IMG/VR virus record: IMGVR_UViG_3300046507_000882
Span: 1-43,484 of that record
Source of the DNA: a virus
Strand: one strand, 5' to 3'
Length of the DNA stretch: 43,484 bases
Each line of letters starts with the position of its first letter. The stretch's first letter is position 1. A program made the translations under genes and the position numbers. Of the stretch, positions 1 through 6,307 are shown piece by piece. The notes under the pieces were generated by a model. The model was not told the origin of the DNA. It worked only from the letters and a program-made list of their open reading frames with translations, and did not search any database.

Positions 1-321
1 ATGGCAACCGACGAGCTGAGCTGTGTATTTTTTGCACGATTGCCGAGGGCTTCTATAGTTGATCTGACACGAATCAGCTGCGGTGACGCCATGGAAGACA
101 TTTTCGTCGTGAAGCGTTGCAACAAGATCATTATTCACGGTCGACGTGCCGGAGACAGTCAGCATGATCCAGCCGAGGCGCATAGCTGGTTTCGCATCTG
201 CGACACACGTACTGACGGTTTCATCGGCGATGGCTATGACGCGGAGGAAGACGCACAGCGCGAATGCAAGCGTCTCAACGCAGCGAGTTCCCCACTACCG
301 GCCCGCGAGTCATCCGGCTGA
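1..321 (+). CDS. Small hypothetical protein, possibly cut by window edge
   Basis: The frame is open from the first base and reads 106 codons. I do not recognise the product. An internal ATG at 91 begins MEDIFVVKRC and is a plausible alternative start, since the upstream context of base 1 is outside the window. The C-terminal half is acidic and aromatic (HSWFRICD, GDGYDAEEDAQREC). It has no membrane segment or signal peptide. It lies in the chromosomal flank, before the tRNA genes, and a weak terminator-like hairpin follows it. Coding status is likely but not certain. Confidence 0.5.
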   Translation: MATDELSCVFFARLPRASIVDLTRISCGDAMEDIFVVKRCNKIIIHGRRAGDSQHDPAEAHSWFRICDTRTDGFIGDGYDAEEDAQRECKRLNAASSPLPARESSG

Positions 322-381
322 TGCCGATCAGAAGCGGGTCTATACTGAAACCAGCTGAAGGAGCAGCACCCCACGGCAGAA

Positions 382-405
382 GGCTCGCAACACGCGGGCT
401 TTTTG
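382..405 (+). terminator. Weak intrinsic terminator after the first small gene
   Basis: A 6-bp stem, GCTCGC (383-388) with GCGGGC (394-399), has one G-U pair and is followed by a T-rich run at 400-404. It sits about 60 bases after the stop at 319-321 and before the next ribosome site, so it probably ends that transcript. Confidence 0.4.
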
Positions 406-439
406 CTGCAGCTCAGGTTTCATAGAACGGAGGTGTTCC

Positions 440-670
440 ATGTCCGAAAAAGAGTCCATCACCACCCTCCTCACCTTGCTCGACGCTCGGCAAGCCCGCC
501 TCGCGGCTGCCTGCAAAGAGATCGCCGACTGGGTCGATCACCAAGGCGGACACCCTACCGCCCTGCGCATCCGTGACCGGCTGAACGACATCGAGAAGGA
601 TGCTCCGCTGATTCGCAATACGCTGTCGGCGCTCAAGCCTGTCGATCGGCCACTGCCACGGTTCAGATGA
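440..670 (+). CDS. Small hypothetical helical protein
   Basis: A 76-residue protein with a good ribosome-binding site (GGAGG, 8 bases before ATG 440). The sequence is charged and predicted all-helical (LLTLLDARQARLAAACKEIADWV, seen as heptad-like spacing of L, A and I) with a proline-rich tail. It resembles small conserved Pseudomonas proteins without known function. I do not assign a role. It belongs to the chromosomal flank, not the phage. Confidence 0.65.
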   Translation: MSEKESITTLLTLLDARQARLAAACKEIADWVDHQGGHPTALRIRDRLNDIEKDAPLIRNTLSALKPVDRPLPRFR

Positions 671-836
671 CAGCGACCTCGCCAAGGTCTCAGGAATTCG
701 CCTCAGAAGCGGTGACACACAGGTCACCGCGTATTTGTCTGTCCGAGATGTTTATTCTTCCCGCGATTGCATTTTTCACGTAACGATCACATCTGCACGT
801 CTACAGTGAAATCACTCCTTTGCAAAACACCCCTCT

Positions 837-863
837 CACCCGCCCGCATGCGGGTGTTTTTTT
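837..863 (+). terminator. Intrinsic terminator, GC stem plus T7
   Basis: CACCCGC (837-843) pairs with GCGGGTG (850-856) around a 6-base loop and is followed by seven T (857-863). This is a textbook Rho-independent terminator on the plus strand. It lies 170 bases after the 440-670 gene. The sequence between holds no gene I can support, so the terminator may end a longer transcript of that gene. Confidence 0.8.
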
Positions 864-936
864 GCCTGCGCCGCATTGCCGAACGGCATAGGACGTGAGT
901 TGTCAAAAGCAATACACGTCGCAAAGGAGACAGTTC

Positions 937-1221
937 ATGGTTATCCATTTCAACGTTGACGGGCATCTGGCCTGTGGCCATAAAGGTAAACAACTGTCGG
1001 CAAGCAGAGAGCTCAATCGAGTGAAATGCCGCAGTTGCCGCAATACCGATGCCTACAAACAGGCACGAAAAGATCAACGCAATGCCGCCCGAAGAATGGC
1101 CCGCCAGACCAATGCCACGCACAGCGAGGCAAACTGGCGCACAGAATGGGTCGAACGGCTGACAGCAATGGCCGGACTTCAGCGCTTGACTCGGGGCTTT
1201 AGCGGGCAAGCATTCGTCTAG
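937..1221 (+). CDS. Small basic protein with a Cys/His zinc-like motif
   Basis: A 94-residue protein. I chose ATG 937 because AAAGGAGA lies 8-14 bases upstream; the frame also extends to a GTG at 895 without such a site. The N-terminal half has H-x-A-C-G-H (LACGHKGKQ) and C-R-S-C, a spacing that could bind one zinc ion. The middle is strongly basic (KQARKDQRNAARRMARQ). Function is unknown; a nucleic-acid-binding role is only a guess from charge and the Cys/His pattern. It converges on the tRNA-Leu gene. Confidence 0.65.
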   Translation: MVIHFNVDGHLACGHKGKQLSASRELNRVKCRSCRNTDAYKQARKDQRNAARRMARQTNATHSEANWRTEWVERLTAMAGLQRLTRGFSGQAFV

Positions 1222-1240
1222 CAGTGCGTATTTGCAGGGC

Positions 1241-1280
1241 ACAAAAAAAGGCCTGCATGAGAAAACTCATGCAGGCCTTT
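1241..1280 (-). terminator. Terminator of the tRNA-Leu transcript
   Basis: A perfect 15-bp stem (1247-1261 with 1266-1280) has a 4-base loop. On the minus strand it is followed by a T run (complement of the A run at 1243-1249). It lies 8 bases downstream of the tRNA-Leu 3' end. It may also work in reverse for the plus-strand gene ending at 1221, because the plus strand has TTT after the stem. Confidence 0.85.
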
Positions 1281-1288
1281 GATATTCA

Positions 1289-1375
1289 TGGTGCCCGAAG
1301 CCGGAATCGAACCGGCACGCCCTTACGAGCGGGGGATTTTAAGTCCCATGCGTCTACCAGTTTCGCCATTCGGGC
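1289..1375 (-). tRNA. tRNA-Leu(TAA)
   Basis: An 87-base class II tRNA on the minus strand. The acceptor stem GCCCGAA pairs with TTCGGGC and the CCA end is encoded (complement of TGG at 1289-1291). The anticodon loop reads ACTTAAAAT with anticodon TAA. A long variable arm and the T arm GCCGGTTCGATTCCGGC follow. All stems are intact. In Pseudomonas this gene usually follows tRNA-Gly and tRNA-Cys downstream of pgsA, which fits the tRNA-Cys fragment found just upstream on the same strand. Confidence 0.95.
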
Positions 1376-1520
1376 GGTAGCGCGGTGTTGCTTTCTGCGG
1401 CAAAGTCGCGATCCTGACAGGATCAACCTTGAACAGCAGAGCGGGGAATATATACATCAGTTCCCGGTGAAGCAAGCTTGCAGTGGCCGTATTTCAAGAC
1501 TAAATCTTGCAGCGCAGTGC

Positions 1521-1559
1521 AAATAAAAAAGCTCCGTAAATCATGGATCTACGGAGCTT
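1521..1559 (-). terminator. Terminator after the tRNA-Cys remnant
   Basis: A 10-bp stem, AAGCTCCGTA (1529-1538) with TACGGAGCTT (1550-1559), is followed on the minus strand by TTTTTTATTT (complement of 1521-1530). It lies just downstream of the truncated tRNA-Cys. In an intact locus it would end the tRNA-Cys transcript ahead of tRNA-Leu. Confidence 0.8.
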
Positions 1560-1567
1560 GTTTATAG

Positions 1568-1618
1568 TGGAGGCCGAGGTCGGAATCGAACCGGCGTAGG
1601 TGGATTTGCAATCCACGC
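1568..1618 (-). pseudogene. 3' half of tRNA-Cys(GCA); probable left attachment scar
   Basis: Reading the minus strand, an intact anticodon arm (GTGGA TTGCAAA TCCAC, anticodon GCA) is followed by a short variable region, a T arm and the acceptor 3' strand CTCGGCC with an encoded TCCA end. The matching 5' acceptor strand and the D arm are missing: the sequence at 1619-1650 is unrelated. The T stem has one C-A mismatch. Cutting a tRNA gene at the anticodon region is the usual trace left by a tyrosine integrase. The host 5' half should then lie at the other end of the element, joined to a phage-supplied 3' half, outside this window. Confidence 0.8.
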
Positions 1619-1784
1619 TACAAAGCTAAGTAGATCAATAGGTTAGCACACAATGCGTTCCGCAAGCTACTGATTTTCAATGCCCTAAAAGCGCCCACCA
1701 TCAAGGGGGCATGATGGGGTTGCGGAACGGCTTCTTGCTCCTCCCCACTCCAAAACACAATCAGTCGTTGCCGCAGCAAGACGT

Positions 1785-2807
1785 TTATCTGACAAGCTTC
1801 GCTTCAGCTTCCGACTGCTCACGATCCCATCCCTCCCAAGCTCTCCGCTCCGCCATGAACTGCTTGGCGCATGCTGTCCTAGGACGAATTAAGTGCTCGT
1901 CACTCGGTTCTGTAGAAAATACGTAGCGGTCTGCATGCTCAATGATGATCCGTCGCATGAACTTGGCAGTATCATGATCCAAAGTGGTGCCACGAATCAT
2001 CGGACGGTTCCCAACACACGTGTAAAGCAGGTGTGTGGGACTTAATGGTAGAAGAATATCTCCATTCTGAACCTTCCAACCGCCCTTGAAATCGTACTGC
2101 TCGCGTCCATGATAATTCAGCCTAACAAGTGGATTGTCACTCGTTGGCCAGCTCAAACCTGGAGGCGCCTTTAGAATTGTCCAGCCTTTCATCGGTATTT
2201 TTTTGATAGTGTCGGTCAGCAAGCGTCGAGCGTTCCAGACCCACAAACGCCGCCCAACAATTGTATTTGCCTGCAATAATCCACTTCCATCGGATTGACG
2301 ATCGATAACCAAACTTATCGGAAAATTCTCTGCCTCCGTATTTTCCACATGCTTTAGAGGACGGTTCTCTGAAACCGCGAGCTCTAAATCAGCAACTGTT
2401 CGCTCTATGGTTTCGCTCAAAAGTGATTGCAGCGATTCAGACTGCCGAGCAACGAACTCTCTATAACGCGCTGGTGTTCTCACGTCCTGGGCCATTGCGA
2501 AACGGATTAATGTCCGCCAATGCTCCGGGTGAAGCTTTTGTTCAGAAACCACACGATTGATTACGTCTTCAGCAGGCGCCTCAAACTCACTGTCAAGCCA
2601 TCGTTCAAACTCATCCGTCTGCTCACCAGCTACAACGTAGTTATAAAGGTGCTCTTGATAGGCTATCCCCTTCAAGGAGTGCATCTTCCAAAGGGGAATT
2701 TTCTCATTCGGAACCAGCAGGCGATACGTAGAAATAACCCCTTTTTTGGCCCACTGCTTCAGGTAAAGTTTAGGCACATAGTGATTGTCCTTATGGATCT
2801 GATGCAT
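1785..2807 (-). CDS. DUF4238 protein, cargo gene at the left prophage end
   Basis: A 340-residue soluble protein. The N-terminal DNHYVPKLYLKQWA (about residues 8-20) is the family signature of DUF4238. Later blocks (TSDNPLVRLNYHG, LLPLSPTHLLYTC) also fit the usual D-N-P and L-P-L-S-P positions. A ribosome site (AAGGGA) lies about 10 bases before ATG 2807. The biochemical role of the family is not established; members often occur in prophages and mobile elements. The gene stands alone next to the attachment scar, on the minus strand, and is less GC-rich than the phage structural genes. A second, divergent DUF4238-like protein occurs at 29146-30132. Confidence 0.85.
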   Translation of the reverse strand: MHQIHKDNHYVPKLYLKQWAKKGVISTYRLLVPNEKIPLWKMHSLKGIAYQEHLYNYVVAGEQTDEFERWLDSEFEAPAEDVINRVVSEQKLHPEHWRTLIRFAMAQDVRTPARYREFVARQSESLQSLLSETIERTVADLELAVSENRPLKHVENTEAENFPISLVIDRQSDGSGLLQANTIVGRRLWVWNARRLLTDTIKKIPMKGWTILKAPPGLSWPTSDNPLVRLNYHGREQYDFKGGWKVQNGDILLPLSPTHLLYTCVGNRPMIRGTTLDHDTAKFMRRIIIEHADRYVFSTEPSDEHLIRPRTACAKQFMAERRAWEGWDREQSEAEAKLVR

Positions 2808-2948
2808 CGTTTAGTCCCTTACAAATTCTCTCTATTCTAGCAGCCCGCTTAGCACAAGTTTTTTACCGCTGGCTAGGCAATATAATCCACTCTTCATTCC
2901 GCCAAATGATAGATTGGATTAGCTGACTCTGTAGACCTTGAAACATAA

Positions 2949-3209
2949 GGCCTTCAGCGCCACCGAAAAATCCTCGTACCACTTTCGTACCACCCTTCTT
3001 CTGTCTCACCACGCGGCGCGCCGAAATTCCTCGTTGGCGCGCGTGCCTATCGCTCCAATCCACAGCACTCCCTACAAGCGTTCCTGCGCAAGCAAGATAC
3101 CTGGGCGAGAGTGTGCCTGCGTTGTCTGAATGAGTACGAGCGAGGCGAAGCGCAGCACCGCCGCACAGGCGATGTCGGATTTTTCGGGAAAGACATCGGA
3201 AAAAGGTAA
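2949..3209 (+). pseudogene. Degenerate or start-less coding fragment with CxxC
   Basis: One plus-strand frame is open for 86 codons and ends at TAA 3207-3209, but it has no ATG or GTG start with a ribosome site. The last 50 residues look protein-like: RAYRSNPQHSLQAFLRKQ, then WARVCLRCLNEYERGEAQ, with a C-L-R-C pair. It may be the 3' end of a lost early gene whose front was replaced when the DUF4238 gene was acquired. I do not recognise the family. The alternative is non-coding DNA that happens to stay open. Confidence 0.3.
3140..3158. other. Possible cos core (weak candidate)
   Basis: GCGAGGCGAAGCGCAGCAC resembles, from memory and with one indel, the 19-base cohesive end of P2/P4 phages (which also begins with GGCGAGGCG and ends with GCAC). 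In P2 the cos site lies at the portal end of the map. Here the position is also on the portal side, although about 2 kb of cargo separates it from Q. The match is short and rests on recollection. Confidence 0.25.
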
Positions 3210-3477
3210 TTTTGGTAAAGCGAACGTTTGACCCGGCTGAAAGCCTTTATTTCACCGGTCTGCAAAGGATTGGCACAAGGTAATTTTCAAGTAATGAATA
3301 GGTAAGGTAATTACCTTTCAAGGAAGTAATGTTCTTTTTCCTGCACTCCATATAAATCAATTACTTACGACAACATCACCTCTTTCATTACTTCAAATTA
3401 CCTTTTTATGTAATCCAGAAAACCCAATGAATACGGGGCTTTCAACGACCTACTCACGCCCGGATTACCACATTACT
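3205..3477. repeat. Cluster of GTAAT/ATTAC repeats around a 14-bp palindrome
   Basis: The 5-mer GTAAT or its complement ATTAC occurs 12 times: at 3206, 3280, 3291, 3307, 3310, 3326, 3360, 3387, 3397, 3410, 3464 and 3472. About 0.5 would be expected by chance in 271 bases. A perfect palindrome AAGGTAATTACCTT lies at 3304-3317. AAGGTAATTTT is repeated directly at about 3204 and 3278. The block is AT-rich and non-coding. It could be a replication origin for the phage primase-helicase or a packaging or partition site. Confidence 0.7.
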
Positions 3478-3891
3478 TTTTACCGAATGCGTTCCTGAAA
3501 ATCGCCCCGAAGCGCTGACCCACACCTGGCGAGCGACTGCTGCGACACATCATGTGATCCGACCGCCGCAGGGATTTGCAGGCTTTTTACCCAAGATGGT
3601 TACCAGGGCAACTCCCGGCCATAGTCGCGTTCAGCACCATGCAGGACTGCGGAAAAAAAGACCCATTTAGCCCGGAGGCGTGGTGGGGGGATGACGGCGC
3701 GCGCCAAGTTCGAGGCACGCGATTGCCACCGCGCCGACGCACCATCTTGGAGCGCAACCAGCAACCGAGGTCAGATCACGAGCCAATTCGTTTTTAGAAA
3801 ATTCGACGAGTAGTCGGGTTTGTGATCGAATGGCAACCATGCAGAAGCGACGTGTCAAGCGCGCGTCAATCGGAAATGAAGGGAAACCAAT
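3478..3891. other. About 400 bases with no gene I can support
   Basis: Open frames exist (for example 3576-3797 and 3695-3817 on the plus strand), but none has both a convincing ribosome site and a recognisable product. The stretch is GC-rich again after the AT-rich repeat block. It may be a remnant of phage DNA between the repeats and the cargo genes that begin at 3892, and may hold their promoter. Confidence 0.4.
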
Positions 3892-4170
3892 ATGATCGAA
3901 GTGAAAGACGCCGTACACACTGCTAAATGGGCGGCAAATGAATTTCTAGGCAGTGAAGTTGAGCTTAAAGACTTGCAACTAGAAGAAGTCGAATTTGATA
4001 AAGCAAAAAGAGCATGGGTTATTACTTTAGGCTTTAGCGTACCTGTTACAAACCGCTTTGAAAGGATAGGTGCGGCTATGGGAGGGCCATTACAAACAAG
4101 AAAATACAAAACCTTCATCATTGACTCGGAGACCGGTGATTTTCTGTCGATGAAGATTAGAGAAATATGA
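3892..4170 (+). CDS. Small hypothetical protein paired with a PIN protein
   Basis: A 92-residue soluble protein. The sequence starts helical (VKDAVHTAKWAANEFLG) and continues with beta-type blocks (AWVITLGFSVPV, KYKTFIIDSETGDFLSMKI). This is the layout of small alpha/beta folds such as PepSY-like or NTF2-like proteins, but I cannot name a family. Its TGA overlaps the ATG of the PIN gene by four bases (ATGA at 4167), so the two are translated together. That coupling suggests it could be an antitoxin or partner of the PIN protein. It is AT-richer than the phage core. Confidence 0.75.
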   Translation: MIEVKDAVHTAKWAANEFLGSEVELKDLQLEEVEFDKAKRAWVITLGFSVPVTNRFERIGAAMGGPLQTRKYKTFIIDSETGDFLSMKIREI

Positions 4171-4649
4171 TTGACAACTATGTAAACCAGTACCGCAAGA
4201 AAGGAGTAATAGTTGACACCAACCTCCTATTACTCCTATTAATCGGTAGCACACCGAGTATTGGTGAATTCAAACGCACCAGTGGGTATTCACAATCTGA
4301 TTTTCTCTTGCTTTTAAGCCTGGTCGATCAGTTCGAAAAATTAATTTCAACCCCGCATATTCTTGCTGAGGTGAGCAACCTTACAAACGGGCTATACGGA
4401 TCAAAACTCGGAGACTTCTACGAGACACTGAAGAGCTTGCTACCCACCATATTGGAAGTACACACGCCGGCGCTTACCATTTCTCAAGAATACGAACTTT
4501 CCCCTTACGGCGTAACTGATGTAGGAATTATGGCTACAGCTAAAGGCAATTTCTTGGTGCTAACCGATGACCTAAGGGTAGCGGGTTTCGCGCATCAACA
4601 TTGCGTTGACGTCATAAACTTCAACCATGTAAGAGAAGCCAACTGGTAA
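4167..4649 (+). CDS. PIN-domain protein (putative ribonuclease)
   Basis: A 160-residue protein with PIN-fold features. VIVDTN (Asp17) follows the first strand, TPHILAEVSNL gives Glu68, and YGVTDVGIMATA gives Asp118. VLTDD (Asp134/135) completes the acidic site expected to hold metal for RNA cleavage. Such proteins commonly act as toxins or defence effectors, but are usually partnered by DNA-binding antitoxins. Here the partner is an unrelated small upstream protein with a 4-base overlap. The spacing between the first Asp and the Glu is long because of an insert around residues 28-45. Function in this context is inferred. Confidence 0.8.
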   Translation: MIDNYVNQYRKKGVIVDTNLLLLLLIGSTPSIGEFKRTSGYSQSDFLLLLSLVDQFEKLISTPHILAEVSNLTNGLYGSKLGDFYETLKSLLPTILEVHTPALTISQEYELSPYGVTDVGIMATAKGNFLVLTDDLRVAGFAHQHCVDVINFNHVREANW

Positions 4650-4703
4650 TAAACACTCAACGTTAAATAACATCAACGCCTACGACCACAAGGATGTTAA
4701 CTG

Positions 4704-5276
4704 ATGAACAAACATGAAATCATTGCAGAACTGAAAGCAGCCATCGCAGAATTGCAATCCGCAGGGGAGACTGCTATAAATCTTACAAAACTCTCTAACT
4801 ATTTAGAAAGTAAAACTGTGATCGCACAACAAGATCTATCCCCTGAACAAATTGAAAGATTAAAAACTCACCTCCAAATTGTGCTTGAGTCCCACAAAAG
4901 CGATCACGCTGCAGATTTGGAAATGTTTAAATCAGTAATTCAGTCAGGACAAAATGCGGTTAAAACAGCGTTCCTAATGAATGGCGGAGCATCAGTAGCA
5001 GTCTTAGCTTTTATTGGCAAACTTACAGAAGCCAACAAGCAGAGCATCCCTGCCTTCGCTGGCACACTGTCTTTATTTGTGACTGGTGTTTTTTTAATCA
5101 CAACAACTTCAGGCCTAACATATCTTAGCCAATGGCTTTACGCTGACGATTCAGCAAAGCGCCAAAAAGTGGGATTTGGATTAAACCTCGTAGCTATATT
5201 CTTTGGTCTTGCTTCCTACGGAATGTTCATATGGGGAATGAAATCAGCTTATAGTGCTTTTTTAACCATCACTTAA
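4704..5276 (+). CDS. Three-TM membrane protein with helical cytoplasmic N-terminus
   Basis: A 190-residue protein. Residues 1-85 are charged and helical, with coiled-coil-like character. They are followed by three hydrophobic segments at about 88-106, 115-142 and 155-178. A ribosome site (AAGGATG) precedes ATG 4704. The gene starts 54 bases after the PIN gene on the same strand and could be the third member of that cassette. Effector plus membrane protein is a common layout in abortive-infection loci. A holin role is unlikely: there is no endolysin nearby and the size and N-terminus do not fit. No family recognised. Confidence 0.7.
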   Translation: MNKHEIIAELKAAIAELQSAGETAINLTKLSNYLESKTVIAQQDLSPEQIERLKTHLQIVLESHKSDHAADLEMFKSVIQSGQNAVKTAFLMNGGASVAVLAFIGKLTEANKQSIPAFAGTLSLFVTGVFLITTTSGLTYLSQWLYADDSAKRQKVGFGLNLVAIFFGLASYGMFIWGMKSAYSAFLTIT

Positions 5277-5284
5277 ATAAGAAG

Positions 5285-6307
5285 TTATAGAACCGCACCT
5301 AACTCATAGGGTATGAACCTAACGATTTCTTCACCCAACCAATCATTCAACTGAGTCATCCGCGCCTGAATCGGCTCCAACTCGTTGGCCGCGTATATCT
5401 GCGCCGCCTCCCGAATTGACCCGAACCCACCCGCGTTCTGCGGAACAATACCCATCAACTGCGGCGGAATCCGAAGGCTAGCCAACACATCATCCCGCGT
5501 CTGATTCTTGATTGAGTTAAATTCATCCTTCGCCGCCACTTCGCTCACAGGGATGAGCTGAATTCCGTCCTTCTTGCCGGTTGGCGAATAAACAAACAAA
5601 TTCCGGAAATTCCCCGGCCCCTTCGATTCCTTTAACGCCTTGCGCAACGCATCGATGTCCGCCTCCGTCTGCGCCGCATCGGTCATGTACAAGATGAACC
5701 CGGCATGACTCCCGTTCTCGTAGTACTTGCGACGAAACAGGGTTGCGGACTCGTTGAGTAACGCCGACTGCAATGCACTGATCCACTCTGGCAGTCCATA
5801 AATCTCCTGATGCAGATCTGCCTCACGCAGGTGAAAAATGCTGTCCGCCTCAAAGGCGTGTTCGTCCTTCCACCCACGCACCTGTTAGAACTGCCCATCC
5901 GGCCCGGCGCGCATGTACTTGGCCAACGGCGTCTCCAGCTTGCGCACCACACCCAACCGCGAACGCCGCCCCTCGAAATAGCCATTACCCAAGCACAAGA
6001 AGTCCAACGCAAACTGCTCAAACGAGGCCCGCGACAGCAGCGGATGCGGGATAAATGTCTTGCTCAACAAGTTGCGCTTGAACATCAACCCAGAATGCAA
6101 ATGCACGCTCGCCCCCACAGAACGAGCCAAGCCGTCCAATGACAGCGGCGGCTCATACCACCGCCCGTTAAACCAGCACTCCAGATAATCGAAAACTTCC
6201 CGACCACCCAGCACCGGCGTCGGCTCGCCGAAGGAAAACACCTGAGTTCCCGCGCCAGTGGCGGGTGTCGTCGCGGGCAATGTCTGGCTGGCGAGTTGTT
6301 CGGTCAT
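5285..6307 (-). pseudogene. Q: Portal protein gpQ, interrupted by an in-frame TAA
   Basis: Two same-frame pieces make up a P2-type portal of about 340 residues, the usual length. The N-terminal piece (6307-5885, 140 residues) has PTPVLGGREVFDYLECW and FALDFLCLGNGYFE. The C-terminal piece (from 5881) has READLHQEIYGLPEW, ALLNESATLFRRKYYENG and RIPPQLMGIVPQNAGGFG. They are separated only by TAA at 5885-5887, with CAG and then GTG in frame after it. The GTG at 5881 has no good ribosome site. Portal is the head vertex ring through which DNA is packaged, so without readthrough or suppression heads should not form. It starts one base inside the terminase stop. A sequencing error remains possible. 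Confidence 0.9.

Noticed and set aside
1711-1926. 71-codon plus-strand frame near the left attachment scar
   Set aside because: It overlaps the end of the DUF4238 gene on the other strand and has no ribosome site.
3576-3797. 73-codon frame in the gap after the repeat cluster
   Set aside because: No ribosome site and no recognisable product; composition shifts along the frame, so coding is doubtful.
4704-5276. Three-TM protein considered as a replacement holin
   Set aside because: It has a long charged N-terminus, is about twice normal holin size, lies with a PIN gene and has no endolysin nearby.
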